From Alopecurus myosuroides (lineage: Eukaryota; Streptophyta; Magnoliopsida; Poales; Poaceae): a stretch of 64,000 bases of DNA. The stretch spans positions 174,144,697 through 174,208,696 of the forward strand of contig CM054063.1 in NCBI GenBank assembly GCA_028641055.1. The letters run 5' to 3'. Positions 11,595 to 22,257 of this stretch are shown here, in pieces. The position numbers and the translations under genes are program-made. The notes under the pieces were generated by a model. It had not been told where the DNA came from. It was given only the letters and a program-made list of their open reading frames with translations, and did not search any database. Each line of letters opens with the position of its first letter. Position 1 is the first letter of the stretch.

Positions 11595-12809
11595 AGCTAG
11601 CGACGGTGGCGCACGCTCGGGCGTGGCCGTGTGCCCGCGGCGAGACCGTGCACGCTCTGGCACGCCCTGGGTCGCTCTCTCCGGCCCCGTGGGAGGTTCC
11701 AACGCGTCGAGGGAGGTTCGCCATCCACTTGCACCGTGCCAGGTCGCGGGATACACGGGAGAACGCCACTGTGGCTCGGGATAGGGAGCAGCCTGTCAGG
11801 CGCCCATCCCTCCCTCCCGTTTCTCTCCTCTCTGAAGTCACCTCCCTCTCTCTCATTTTAGTCAAACATTGTGCAAGATGAGGTGCAGAGCAGGGAGTGG
11901 TTGGGGCCAGCTTCTAGAAGCCCCAATCCGTGCTCAAAAATATTTACTGAGCCAAAAGTTATAAGCATTTTAAAAATTCTCTAGTTCACTGTTTTCAGAA
12001 AACGAAAATTCAGTTAAAATTTCAGTTACTGAAATTTTGCTAAGTGTTAAGAAAACACAGAGGTTAGCTGAATGTTGGGTTTGTTTCCAGGCCTTTAAAA
12101 TCTTTTAAATTTATTTTTCCAAGCATGGTTCTGTTAAGCATCTTTAGTACTTTTCAAAACAGCAAAAGGATTTAAATTTAAATAACATTTGCTTGGTGAA
12201 AACAAGATGGAAAAAGTGCTGGTTGGTGTTTTTCACTGTTTTCCAAAATTCCACTTTTCTGCCTTATCTCTTAGCATAAAACCTTCAAGCAAAACATTGT
12301 TTTTGTGATTCCAATTTCTCAACTAGGTTATCCAAATGGTAGTATATATATTCAAGATCACATTGATGACTTGAAATCCCAAAATGTGAAATTTTATATT
12401 ATGAAAAACAAGGGTGCAAAACCCTTACTAGGCTTGTTTTTCAAGTTTTGTTTTTATTTGAAAAACTTGTGATTTCACTTTGGTTAATTTGTTTTATTAA
12501 TACCACATGATTCAATATTCAAGTATAAGCTGTTTTCAACATTGCCTCATGGGTTTTGAGTTAGGGTAACAAGGATTATCAAAATAGAAAAGAAATCAAA
12601 GGTGATCAAAACATCAGAAACAAGTGGTTTGTTTTTAAATGAAAAGGCTTGCTTGCATAGATAGTCATAACTCAGATACAACATGAGGGATTACACAAGG
12701 GCCATAAAAGTTTTTGTTGGCTCTAAAAATTGTATTCCTTGTGTGATACAAGTGTGCTAAAAATTGGGGTGTGACAATCCCCGATCGAAACATAACGCCT
12801 GACGTCGCT

Positions 12810-12828
12810 GGCCCCACGGTGGGCGCCA
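12810..12828 (-). other. Primer binding site of element D
   Basis: Minus strand TGGCGCCCACCGTGGGGCC, two bases from the LTR end TGTTGACA. Nearly the same site follows the Tat-2 LTR. The primer tRNA is not assigned with certainty. Confidence 0.8.
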
Positions 12829-12830
12829 AC

Positions 12831-13375
12831 TGTCAACACATCGTGGTAGAGTTCATAGACTGGGGGTGCCATGAGCCTACGGGAAGAGACGTGGGGGGAC
12901 GTGGTACTACGACAACCAGGAACACCAAATTTACCCAGGTTCGGTACGTCGCAACTAAGCGGCGTTCCTACTCCTCAATCTCACTAAATCAGGGCTGAAG
13001 CCTGAAGTATACGAAGTACAATGTGAGTAGGGTTTCACTAACTCGGCGAGGATCAACTTCTCGGCGAGTTGTCTTCTAGCTAATTGTAAATATCTTTCTT
13101 CTCTCCCGTCCGACTTTATATAAATAGCCGGGTTAGGTCTTACAGAAAGGAAACCTAGAAGACTACATAAAGCATCTAACTTGGAAAGAAGGAATCCGCC
13201 TTCTACTCCAAGCCACACCACTTTGGGCCGTGGTCCGGGTTCTTCTGGAATCCGGCTTCTGCGCGTCAGCTTACTGGGTCGCCTAATGGACTGTGACCCA
13301 TTACCAACAGGCCACCCTGGTAATCCGGCTCTTAGGACAATGTCGGATATACCCCTATTCGGTATATATCCGACA
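12831..13375 (-). repeat. Element D 5' LTR, 545 bp
   Basis: Minus strand starts TGTCGGATATATACC and ends TGTTGACA. A TATA box (minus TATTTATATAAA) is at 13115-13126. The start region has a short inverted repeat, GTCGGATAT near 13341 facing ATATCCGAC at 13375. Confidence 0.85.
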
Positions 13376-13794
13376 CTCGGCGCGCCGGCTTCCGAGAGGA
13401 ACTCGGACGATCTGCGCCCAAGACGATCGGAGAGTTAATGTCGATTGCGAACAGATGGGCTAACAACGAGGAGTCCGTGCACAACGAAAAAACTTCCTCA
13501 CCCGCGCCTGAAGAGGACCGCAACAGCGATCGTCGGAGAAGAAAGAGAAAACACTACGACCAGGATGACCAATCGGAACTGGTGGTGGCGAAGTTCACGA
13601 GAAATCGCGACTGGAAACCAAAGCCAGACGACAAAACTCCCGAGGAAGACCTTGATGTATACTGCTCGCTACATCTATTTACAGATAAGCGCACGGGCAA
13701 AACCAAGGCCACTCACCTCCTCAAGGACTGCCGAAAGTTCCAGGACATCCACTAGGCATACACGAAGAAGCACAGGACCGCTGTTAACCAGTGA
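13376..13794 (+). pseudogene. gag: Tat-1 gag, C-terminal part
   Basis: The coding frame is open from the D junction. It shows the FREELGR...ELM...ANRW pattern typical of late Tat capsid, a very basic stretch, and a degenerate zinc-knuckle-like CSLH...H...KDC segment ending near 13750. In-frame TAG at 13753-13755 and TGA at 13792-13794 follow; the same frame goes straight on into protease. The N-terminal part should lie beyond element D and A to the left. Confidence 0.8.
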
Positions 13795-13803
13795 TACCCA
13801 CAA

Positions 13804-14730
13804 TTGCCAGGAGGATACCAGCCACCACCCCTGCCTCCACCCGCAGTACACCAGAACGCAGCGCTGGCCACGCTACCAGCGCCACCCGCCGCAAACCAAG
13901 CAGTTAACGGATACCCGAACCCACAAGGGCTCCTCGGAATGATACAGAAGGTTTGCCCGCCCCGCAGAGTCCATAAGACGATAACACGCCAATTCAACAT
14001 GGCAGTACAGGCCCCACCATCCAAAACTGAGTACCTGAAGATGTCAGAGCAGTCGATAACTTTCTTCATAGAGGACCACCCTCCACGAGTGTACAGACCA
14101 GGGCACGCCGCTCTCATCATCCAGGCACAAATAGGAAACTATGACCTCGCACGGGTGTTCATGGACGGTGGCAGCGGAATCAACATCATATACCCGGACA
14201 CACTCCGCAAGATGAACAAGAACCTAGACGGACTCGCAGAATTGGAAACATCCTTCCACGGGATAGTACTAGAGAATGCCGTCCGACCACTCGGAACAAT
14301 CAACCTGGAAGTGATACTAGGAGACCCGAAGAATTACAGGAGAGAGTTTCTCGACTTTGAGGTGGTCGACTGGCCATCGCAGAACCACGCCATTCTCGGC
14401 GAAACAGCGTTCGCGAGATTTATGGCAGTACCCCACTATGCCTACTTGAAGCTCAAACTTCTAGGAGAATACGGCACGATCACCATAAATGGCGACTTCC
14501 AGAAGTCAGACAAATGGGACAGTGAGTTCAACAAAATCGCGAAATCTTTCGGGATGCAAGAGGAGCTGGAGGAGCAGACAAAAACCACGGATCACTCCGT
14601 GAAGCCGCTCACCAAAAAGAACGCCCCAGAACTCGAGTTCAGCCCAAACAACGACACTCGAAAGCATCAAGTGCACCCGACAGAATCCGCGAAGACGGCG
14701 ATGGTGTCCACCACCCTATCACCCGCATAG
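13804..14730 (+). pseudogene. Tat-1 protease region
   Basis: Aspartic protease with the grass-Tat form M-D-G-G-S-G; catalytic Asp codon at 14164. It would cleave the Gag-Pol polyprotein. The downstream LGDP / F-E-V-V / AFARFMAVPHY blocks are the conserved retropepsin C-terminal half. A Lys/Glu-rich linker leads to RT. TAG at 14728-14730 ends the open stretch, but the frame is unchanged afterwards. Confidence 0.85.
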
Positions 14731-16077
14731 GAAAGCGCGCTCGTCGAACTCCTCCGTGAGTATTGGGAGATTTTCGCCTGGAAGCCCTCAAATATGCTAG
14801 GAATACCCGGGGAGTTCGCTGAGCATTCACTTGAAGTGTTGAAAGACGAAAAGCCAGTCAAGCAGACCACCCGACGTTTTTCCGAGCCAAAACAGAGAGC
14901 ACTCAGAGAAGAGGTGAACAGATTGTTAGCCGTCAAGTTCAACAGGGAAATTAGGATTTCCACCTGGTTAGCAAACCCGGTGTTCATCCGGAAGAAAAAT
15001 ACTGACGTCCTTCGCGTGTGCATTGACTACACGTCGTTGAACAAACACTGCCCCAAGGATAACTTCCCATTACCATGAATTAACCAAATCATGGATTCTA
15101 CAGCAGGCTGTCAGCGCCTCTCCTTCCTAGACGCCCACTCGGGCTATAATCAAATAAGGATGAAGCAAGAGGACAAGGAGAAGACAACATTCATCACACC
15201 ACACGGTGTATACTGCTACACGACAATGCCCTTCGGGCTAAAAAACGCAGGCGCAACATATCAGCGTTTCATGCAAAAATGCCTCGCCAAGTTCATTGGC
15301 AAGAACGTACAAGTTTACGTTGACGACATTGTCATCAAGACTGGAGTGGAGGACACACTCCTCGAGGACATCAGGGAGATATTCGACGCCCTCAACGCGT
15401 ACAGAATCAAACTCAACCCGACAAAGTGCGTCTTCGGAGTCCCCGCGGGACAACTCCTCAGCTATCTGGTCTCCGCCCGAGGAATTCAGGCCAACCCGGA
15501 GAAAATACAGGCGATCTTGACGATGAAAGAACCGACAAATCTTCGCGGCGTGCAGCAGCTCGCAGGGCGACTGGCCACTCTAAGCAGGTTCATCGCAAGG
15601 TTAGACGAGCAAGCGCTCCCTTTCTATAAGTTGCTGAAGAAAACAGATAAGTTCGAGTGGACGCCAGAAGCAAAAAAGACGTTCATCGACCTAAAAAGAG
15701 TGCTGCAGAGCAGGCGCATACTGGCAACTCCGCATGAAAGGGAACCCCTCTACCTTTACCTAGCCGCAACAAATCAAGTCGTCAGCATGGTGATTGTCGT
15801 CGAGCGACCAGAGGACGGAAAGGCATACGGCGTTCAGAGACCAATATACTACATCAGCGAGGTGCGTTCGCCGTGCAAAAAACGATACCCCCACTACCAG
15901 AAACTCGCGTATGGAGTGGTCCTTACAGCCCGCAAACTCAAACACTACTTCCAGGAGCATACCGTCATGGTGCTAAACGACGCATCACTCGGTACTATCA
16001 TGAACAATCCCATGGCATCAGGAAGAATCGCAAGTTGGAGCATCAAGGTAGGCGCCTGGGATATAATATACACATGA
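14731..16077 (+). pseudogene. Tat-1 reverse transcriptase and degenerate RNase H
   Basis: RT blocks in order: GIPGEFAEHSL entry, RVCIDYTSLN, FLDAHSGYNQI, MPFGLKNAGATYQ and an intact Y-V-D-D at 15316-15327. The canonical RNase H follows, but its first catalytic Asp is replaced (LAATNQ), as is usual in Tat elements that own a second RNase H. TGA at 15076-15078 matches CGA to TGA. Another TGA is at 16075-16077. No indel is seen. Confidence 0.9.
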
Positions 16078-16640
16078 CGTAACGTTGTAAAATCCCAGGT
16101 GGTCGTGGAATTCCAGAGCGAGTGGACGGAGCTGCAAACCCCAGGACCCCCAGAATACACGAGCAACTGGATCATGTACTTCGATGGGTCAAAAAGAAAC
16201 GAGGGAGCCTAAGCCGGAGTAATCCTCATATCGCCAAGGGGCGACAAGGTCCAGTACGTATTGTGACTCGACTTCCCCCCTAACGATCCAGCGTCCAACA
16301 ACGATGCAGAATATAAGGCCCTCCTACATGGCATGAAGATGGCGATTGCCTGCGGAGCCAGCCGATTGATGATATACGGAGACTCAAATCTTATCATGCA
16401 GTAGACGATGAAGGAGTGTGACACTGTCGCAGATAACATGATCGCCTATCATGACATGTACAATCTACTCGAAGGAAGCTTCAAAGGGTGCGAGCTGAAG
16501 CACATCGCACGATCAAGCAACGAGGAAGCACACAAACTGGCAAACATAGGGTCGAAAAACACCCCTGTTCCACCAGGAATCTACTTCGAGAGAATAAGCA
16601 AACGATCAGTCAAGGTCAAAAGGCAAGCAGTGACACCCGC
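16078..16640 (+). pseudogene. Tat-1 archaeal-type RNase H (aRNH)
   Basis: Second RNase H domain specific to Tat elements. Seen: Y-F-D-G-S-K, N-D-A-E-Y-K-A, Y-G-D-S-N and N-E-E-A-H-K-L-A. The last motif should be A-D-x-L-A, so the fourth acidic residue appears as His. Stops: TAA 16210-16212, TGA 16264-16266 (CGA to TGA) and TAG 16402-16404 (CAG to TAG). The frame is kept throughout. Confidence 0.85.
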
Positions 16641-17967
16641 AGTAACAGAAATGGTGGCCAGCCAGCTAATTTCCCTCATAGAGCTCACCCACAACATCTC
16701 AAGGCAAGTTTTTCTGGTCAAGCCAACCTGGACATAGAAGTACCTCGACAACCTGACAAACAGACAGCTCCCAGGAGACACTTGCGAGGCCAGATAGATA
16801 GTACGATGCAGCAAATCCTTTCGGGTGATCAAAGGAGAACTATACAAGCAAAGCATATCAGGAGTACTCCAGAGGTGCATCGCACCCGAGGATGGCAAAG
16901 AGCTGCTCCGCGACATACACCAAGGCGATTGCGGGAATCACGCAAGCTGGAGAGCAATCTTGGGGAAAGCTTTTCGAGCAGGATTTTACTGGCTCACGGA
17001 AGCCAGCGACGCCAAAGATCTCGTCGAGAAGTGCGACGCCTGCCAAAGATTCGCGCCCAAGCCACATGCACTGGCCACAGAGCTCCACACGATCCCCATC
17101 TCTTGGCCCTTCGCTCAATGGGGGCTCGACATGGTAGGACCGCTGCGAAAATCAACACTCGCAGAATACACCCACTTGCTGGTCGCAGTCGATAAATTCA
17201 CCAAATGGATAGAGGCCATGCCAGTCACGTTGCAGCACGCCGAGTGCGCCATGAGATTCCTCGACTCCTTCGTGTGCAGGTTCGGTGTCCCACACAACAT
17301 CATCACAGATAATGCGACCAACTTCACAGACAAAGAAACCTATGACTTCTGCAAGGAAAAGGGGATAACTCTCAGCTTCGCCTCGGTAGCTCACCCGCAA
17401 ACTAATGGCCAAGTCGAGCGATCCAACGGATTAGTTTCGGCTGTCCTAAAGAAGCGGCTATTCACTCGGCTACACCCAGCAGCAGGGCATTGGGCTGAAG
17501 AATTACCATCGGTGTTATGGAGCCTGCGAACAACACCAAATCGATCGACAAACTACACGCCATTTTTCATGGTATACGGAGCTGAAGCCGTGCTACCCGA
17601 AGACGTTAAGTTCAGTGCCCCACGAGTCGTCGCGTACAACGAAGAAACCTCCAACAAGGCACTCGCATAAGACGTGGACGCTCTGGATGAGATCAGGGAG
17701 ATCGCACTCGCCAGATCAACAGTTTATCAGCAATCGCTGCGCAATCACCACAGTCGCGGCATACGCCAAAGATCTTTCGTGGTAGGCGACCTGGTGTTGC
17801 GACTCAAGCAGAAAAAAGGACATAATCTAGAGCCACCTTGGGAAGGGCCCTTCATCATACATGAAGTTATCCCAGGAGTTGCCTATCGCTTGAAGAATCC
17901 AAAGACAGGCGACATCTACTCCAACCCGTGGAACGTGGCGCATCTCCACAAGTTCTACCCTTAAGAT
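16641..17967 (+). pseudogene. Tat-1 integrase
   Basis: Zinc finger His/His/Cys/Cys present (residues 32, 39, 70, 73 counted from 16825). The catalytic core has D102 (LDMVG), D162 (IITDN) and E198 (GQVER), with 35 residues between the last two. The C-terminal SH3-like part ends in PWNVAHLHKFYP, typical of Tat; no chromodomain. In-frame stops are TAG 16735, TAG 16795 and TAA 17668 (CAA to TAA). All catalytic residues are intact despite the stops. Confidence 0.9.
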
Positions 17968-18338
17968 TTCATCCCCTACTCGCGAGAAATAAGGCTGTAC
18001 CAGCCACATTATAGCCAGAGCAAATACATGGCTTTTCAGCCATCACAAAAAAACATGGTTTCTCAACCATAGCTGCAAAGACTATACAGTCACACTTTTC
18101 ATTTGTCTATTTTTTCTTTACATGCTAAAGTTCACACCCCAACACACGGGGGCTACACCAAACTGGCATTAGCAAAATCTTGGAGTGCTCACACTCGATA
18201 TAAAATTTTACAAGGTAACAAGGTACACACCTTATCAACACCTTAACCGATTAAACATACAAGGTCACAAGGTACACACCTTAACACACCTTAAAACTAC
18301 AACATACAAGGTACATACACCTTAAAGATCCACAGCTA
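17968..18338. other. Convergent gap between Tat-1 integrase and antisense gene
   Basis: Non-coding. It holds three to four imperfect copies of an ACAAGGTACACACCTTA-like unit (about 18207-18325), part direct and part inverted because AAGGT and ACCTT face each other. Both transcription units should end here. Confidence 0.5.
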
Positions 18339-20406
18339 TTACCGAGCAGCCGCCTCTTGAAGCAATCGCTCGGTCTCCGCCGCAGTCAGTCGAATAATCT
18401 GCTCCGCAACAGGACGCACAACCTCATAATGAGGGACAAAATCTACACATGATCCTCGGGTGTCAGGGAGTCGTGCCACATAATTGAAGTTAACCTCGGG
18501 ATGCCACAAACGCACGAAGGCGAGCGCCACCTGAGCACCACATATGAGATGCTGACGCACACACTCGAAACATCCCCCACCCGACGGAATAGCCTCAGCA
18601 AGCCACTCAAGCTATCCGGAACAACGCCGAATGGGTAGAACGCCCGATGGGCAGAAGCGAGGGCCTCCCGGCAGGATCCCACCAAAAGCTGCGCCTGACT
18701 CGCCCGGGACTGCAGAGTGGCCAAAACAAAACCTCGGCTGCAGTCAGACCAGAAATTGCTCGCGTGAGGGTTGGAATTGCTTGACTCTTGAACAACACGA
18801 TTGTCCACCCAGTGACCCTCACATGCCCCATCAGGCTCAACAACTGCATGGATAGCAAAAGTGTCAAAACACAAGCAACAATATGCAAAAAACCACTCAG
18901 GGGATTGCGGGACTTACAGAGCATGCCCTTTGCAATGCTCGCTAACTCCTCCATCACAAATTGCTCGCGATCTGCAGAAAGTTTCTGCTTCGACTTAGCA
19001 ACATCCGCCACGCCTCGCAGAGCCTTGAGCTTACGCTCTCCATCTGCGACACGATCACGTAGTGAAGCAAACATACTGGCTCAGTCAAAGGAGCAGTTCC
19101 ACTTGACGAACCTCCGCTGGAGCCCACAACCTGGGAAAAAACAACAAAGCTTCAAAGATAATTTCATACCCCACACGACAATGTACCACACAAGATCTTC
19201 GAGCGCTCGGGGGCTACTCCCATCGGGAGAATACAGAGTAAGGCATGATAACAAAACGCTGACACTCTCAAAGCATCTCGATTGATAAAAAAAAGTACAG
19301 GAATACATCCCAAGGTTCATTACACACAAAAGCATACAGAGACAACGGTCAACCTAAGGAACTACGGAGGTAGCTCCACTTGTAGCAGGCTTTCCACTAC
19401 GGCCGCAGGAAACTACCTCAGAGAGCGACTTCGCAAGCCTCCCCGCATGGTCGCCAAAGGGACGAAGAGCTACCTTTTTGCCCAGCGCATCTCGAGGAAG
19501 CTCCGAGTACACCTTCTCCAGGTCACCCGAGACGTCGTGCGCCACGGCAAACTGACCGTCTTGGCTCTGCACCCGGTCTGCGCAAGGGAGTACTCCTGAA
19601 GGGGATCATCCTCGCCCAGGAAAACTTGCAGGAGGCCACCGAGGGTCGGAGGAATTGGCACGTCCACGAGCAGGCATTCGTGCAACTGCGTTAGCACTCG
19701 GGCAGCATCGCGGATAAGTAAGCAAGCTTTGTTCCCATGCTCCTACAGCTGGGCGCACACATCCGTCAGAGCGTCGAGCCAAAACGATCCAGGCAGCTCC
19801 AGCCCAACTCCCATAGCACCTAAACAAAGACGGAGCATGTAAAACATCAGAAAGCGAAAGGAATGAGCTTAGTCGAAGGAGATTCGAGCGTGACTCACCA
19901 GCCAAAGTCTGGGCCAAGGGACGGAGTACGCCGACCACATCACTGTCGTGCTTCACACTCGCCTCCTATATCTACCTCAAGGCGTCCTGCACCCCCGCGA
20001 GACTGTCGGATGACTGCTCGCGCATGGACTCCAACTCCTTCCGAGTAGACTCCAGCTCCTTCTCAAGGTCTTTTATCTGAGAGGAAGCCTCTCCCTTCTC
20101 GGATTTCAAGCGATTGACCTCATCTGCAGTATAAAGGGCGTAATCAAAATAACAGTCATGATCAGGAAGAAACAGAACTAAGGTAAAAACGTGTGCCAAC
20201 TTACTTTGAAGGGTGAGGCCGTCCTGGACGAGCTGGTTGCGTTCTCCCCGAAGAGAAGCACAATCCGCCTCAGCCGAAAGAAGTCGACGCCCAAAAGCAG
20301 CAAGAGAATTAAGGACGGCCTGCAAAAATTCCGAGCAAATTAGAAGGATATCACTTGAGCCTATAAACGACTGTACGCAGTCAAGTATAGCCTCGGGGGA
20401 TACTCC

Positions 20407-20434
20407 CATCAGGAGCACTGCCGTGCACCCGATG
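20407..20434. repeat. Degenerate hairpin in antisense-gene intron
   Basis: CATCAGGAGCAC facing GTGCACCCGATG, a diverged copy of the hairpin at 20529-20556 in a neighbouring intron. Confidence 0.6.
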
Positions 20435-20528
20435 AAAACCAAAATCAAGAAACAGACCATAATAAAAAGTCTCGACTTGAGTCCATAGCCAACTGCAAGC
20501 AATTGACTATAGACTCAGGGTCTACTCC

Positions 20529-20556
20529 CATCGGGAGCACTGTCGTGCTCCCGATG
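20529..20556. repeat. Perfect 12-bp inverted repeat with 4-nt loop in antisense-gene intron
   Basis: CATCGGGAGCAC, loop TGTC, GTGCTCCCGATG. Preceded by CTACTCC; a related CTACTCCCATCGGGAG occurs near 19215. Confidence 0.85.
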
Positions 20557-21423
20557 AAAGAAAAAGAGCAAGACAAGACGCAAGAAAAATAAAGACTTTA
20601 CCTTTCCCTGAGCGGTGGACAGGGGATCAGCGGAGCTACCCGAGATCTCTATGCTTGTTGACGCCCCGACGTCTCCAAGCCATCCACCCGCAAAGCTAGG
20701 CATCCCGTACTCGAGGATGTCGACTGCCTTTGTCGGGCTCGAAGGCCTTCGAGTAGTATCGGCAGCTGGAGCAGGATCTGCAGCAGCCTCCTTCCTCTTC
20801 ACGGACGGAGTCGAAAAAGCAAACTGATCCGCACTGATAGTCGCGAGACTACTACAAAACTTAGAATCGGAAAAGAAAGAAGGCAAATTCATGAGAAAGG
20901 AGAGAACACAAGAAGCTTACTCATCCTCGTCATCATCGTCGAGGATATCAGGATTCCAGGTGGTGGAGATCTTCGACTGACGGGGGTAGGAGGAAGCAAG
21001 TTGAGTGGAGTTACTCGGAGAGGCTCGACCTCCGTGACAGGATCATCACTCAAGGAGTTATCCTTGGAAGTGACTTCAGTCTCCTCTGGCTTGTGGCACT
21101 TGCGGCGATGGAGATACTCGTGGTCCGACACTTCTTCCTCCTCCACCTCCTCTGGCTTGGAGCTCGACTCGGCTTCCGCGACGCTGACCTTAGTAAGGGC
21201 TTCAATGTTACTCGCTAGAAGATCTGAGCCACCTTTGTCTGCAGCAACTGGCGGGTAACTCGTTGCCACGTCCTGGTTCTACAAAGGCAAAAAGAAGGAA
21301 AAGAAGAAATTCACTCGAAGAAATCCCAAAACAAGAAGTACGAAGTAAAGAAGAAGATTCGAGAACTCACCTCAGTCGGGGGGTTCTCTGCGTCGAACGG
21401 GGTGAGAGGTCACGTCGAGTAGC

Positions 21424-22257
21424 CCTCCCCTTTCTTCAATTTGCTGACAGCCGCGAGCTTCTTGTCGAATTCGGCATTCAAAAGAAGATCATCGCACGTG
21501 CGGCTCCGGTTGTCAGCACCCGAGCACTCCCATAGGGTGGTTGGCCTCGCTTGAAGAAGTTGGACCCTCCGGCGCAGAAACACGCTCGTCAAGTGAATCC
21601 CGTTTAGTGGTGTCCCTAGCTCCTTGTCACAGAAGCGCACCACCTTCACGAGTAAAGGGGTGATGACCTTAGCTTCTTCGGCTGAGAGCGAGTGCGCCCA
21701 GGACTTCCGCCGCTTGAGAACAGCAAATGGCTGGAACTCGAGGACGCCACCCGCGCTGTCATCCACTACATAGAACCATTTCCGGTGGCACCCCTGGGCC
21801 GAGTCGACGAAGTTTATCTCCAGGTAGGGAACGTCTTTGTTCGCCTGGATCCCGAAGCCTCCCGTCCTCAGCGTCTCCCCGGCTTTCTCGCCTGGCTAGG
21901 GCTTCTCCCGAATGATTTGGACCTTGAAGATCGCCTTCCAAAGTCGCCAGTGCGGGCGATTGCCGAGGAAGCACTCGTAGATCACGATAAAGCACGAGAT
22001 GTGTTGTATCGCGTTAGGGGGAAGATCGTGCAGCAATATGCCATAGACATACAACAACCCGATGAGAAAGGGATGGAGGGGGAAAGACAGACCTCGGGCG
22101 ATATGCTCCGAGAAGGCAACACACTCGATGGAGAGGGGGTTGGGCGTCTCCTCATTCTTCGCGAACATGCGCACGCGTCTGGAGCTTTCCAGAGGCAGCA
22201 ACCCCTCCCTCTGCATCTCGGTGATGCTTTTCCTCATGGTGTTTGCTGGGCATCAGT
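21424..22257 (-). pseudogene. Tat-1 antisense gene, Transposase_28-like domain exon
   Basis: The reading frame from 22237 down to about 21424 resembles the Pfam family PF04195 (putative gypsy type transposon): LPLESSRRVRMFA start, then PLHPFLIGLLYVYGI...L-x-P-N-A-I-Q-H-I, W-R-L-W-K-A-I-F-K-V, and an E-I-N-F-V-D...W-F-Y-V-V block near 21780. One in-frame TAG is at about 21896-21898. The 5' end of this exon was cut by C1 at 22257 and resumes at 28685. Role unknown. Such antisense ORFs are known in Grande-like Tat elements. Confidence 0.75.

Larger units (their letters stand above)
1..12776 (-). mobile_element. Element A: Ty3/Gypsy chromovirus (Tekay/Del-like), minus strand, left end outside window
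   Basis: Long-LTR retrotransposon read right to left. Order on the minus strand: 5' LTR, Met-type PBS, extra ORF, gag, protease, RT, RNase H, integrase, chromodomain, polypurine tract, 3' LTR. The two LTRs can be compared over 2134 bp (1-2135 against 10643-12776). I counted about 45-50 mismatches by eye, roughly 2%, so the insertion is fairly recent. Integrase after RNase H places it in Ty3/Gypsy. The C-terminal chromodomain plus very long LTRs point to the Tekay/Del clade. It lies inside the leader of element D; the right flank begins ATCCC at 12777, and the matching left duplication is outside the window. Confidence 0.93.
8129..12776 (-). repeat. Element A 5' LTR, 4648 bp
   Basis: Bounded by TG...CA: minus strand starts TGTCACA at 12776 and ends CCTCTACA at 8129. 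The part 10643-12776 is duplicated at 1-2135; 8129-10642 has no second copy in the window. It holds the GC-rich transcribed block (about 10980-11900), a TATA box at 11586-11594 and GGTGAGCC at 11187-11194. The remaining A/T-rich part up to 8129 shows no supported gene. Confidence 0.95.
12777..13375 (-). mobile_element. Element D: Ty3/Gypsy fragment (5' LTR, PBS and start of leader)
   Basis: The minus-strand element starts at 13375. After its LTR and PBS only 33 bp of leader remain before element A interrupts it at 12776; the rest should lie left of the window beyond A. Its right edge abuts Tat-1 gag coding sequence at 13376, so D inserted into Tat-1 and A then inserted into D. The lineage is inferred from the PBS, which resembles that of Tat-2. 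Confidence 0.8.
18339..21287 (-). pseudogene. Tat-1 antisense gene, downstream exons (C-terminal half)
   Basis: Series of minus-strand coding blocks separated by intron-like DNA. Blocks with good splice ends: 21277-20918 (Glu/Asp-rich, acceptor TTTGTAG, donor GTAAGC); about 20880-20600 (donor GTAAAG); 20325-20207 (acceptor TTTTTGCAG, donor GTAAGT); 20127-19978 (acceptor TACTGCAG, donor GTAGAT), which is a Glu/Lys/Ser coiled coil; about 19955-19901 (donor GTGAGT); about 19820-19354; 19074-18914 (donor GTAAGT); and a last block ending at the stop near 18339. Similar C-termini occur in plant proteins annotated as putative gypsy-type transposon. A TAG-like break near 19746 suggests decay. Exon limits are by eye. 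Confidence 0.65.

Noticed and set aside
13181..13438. Plus-strand ORF across the D LTR and Tat-1 junction
   Set aside because: It spans two different elements, and the real Tat-1 gag frame is another one.
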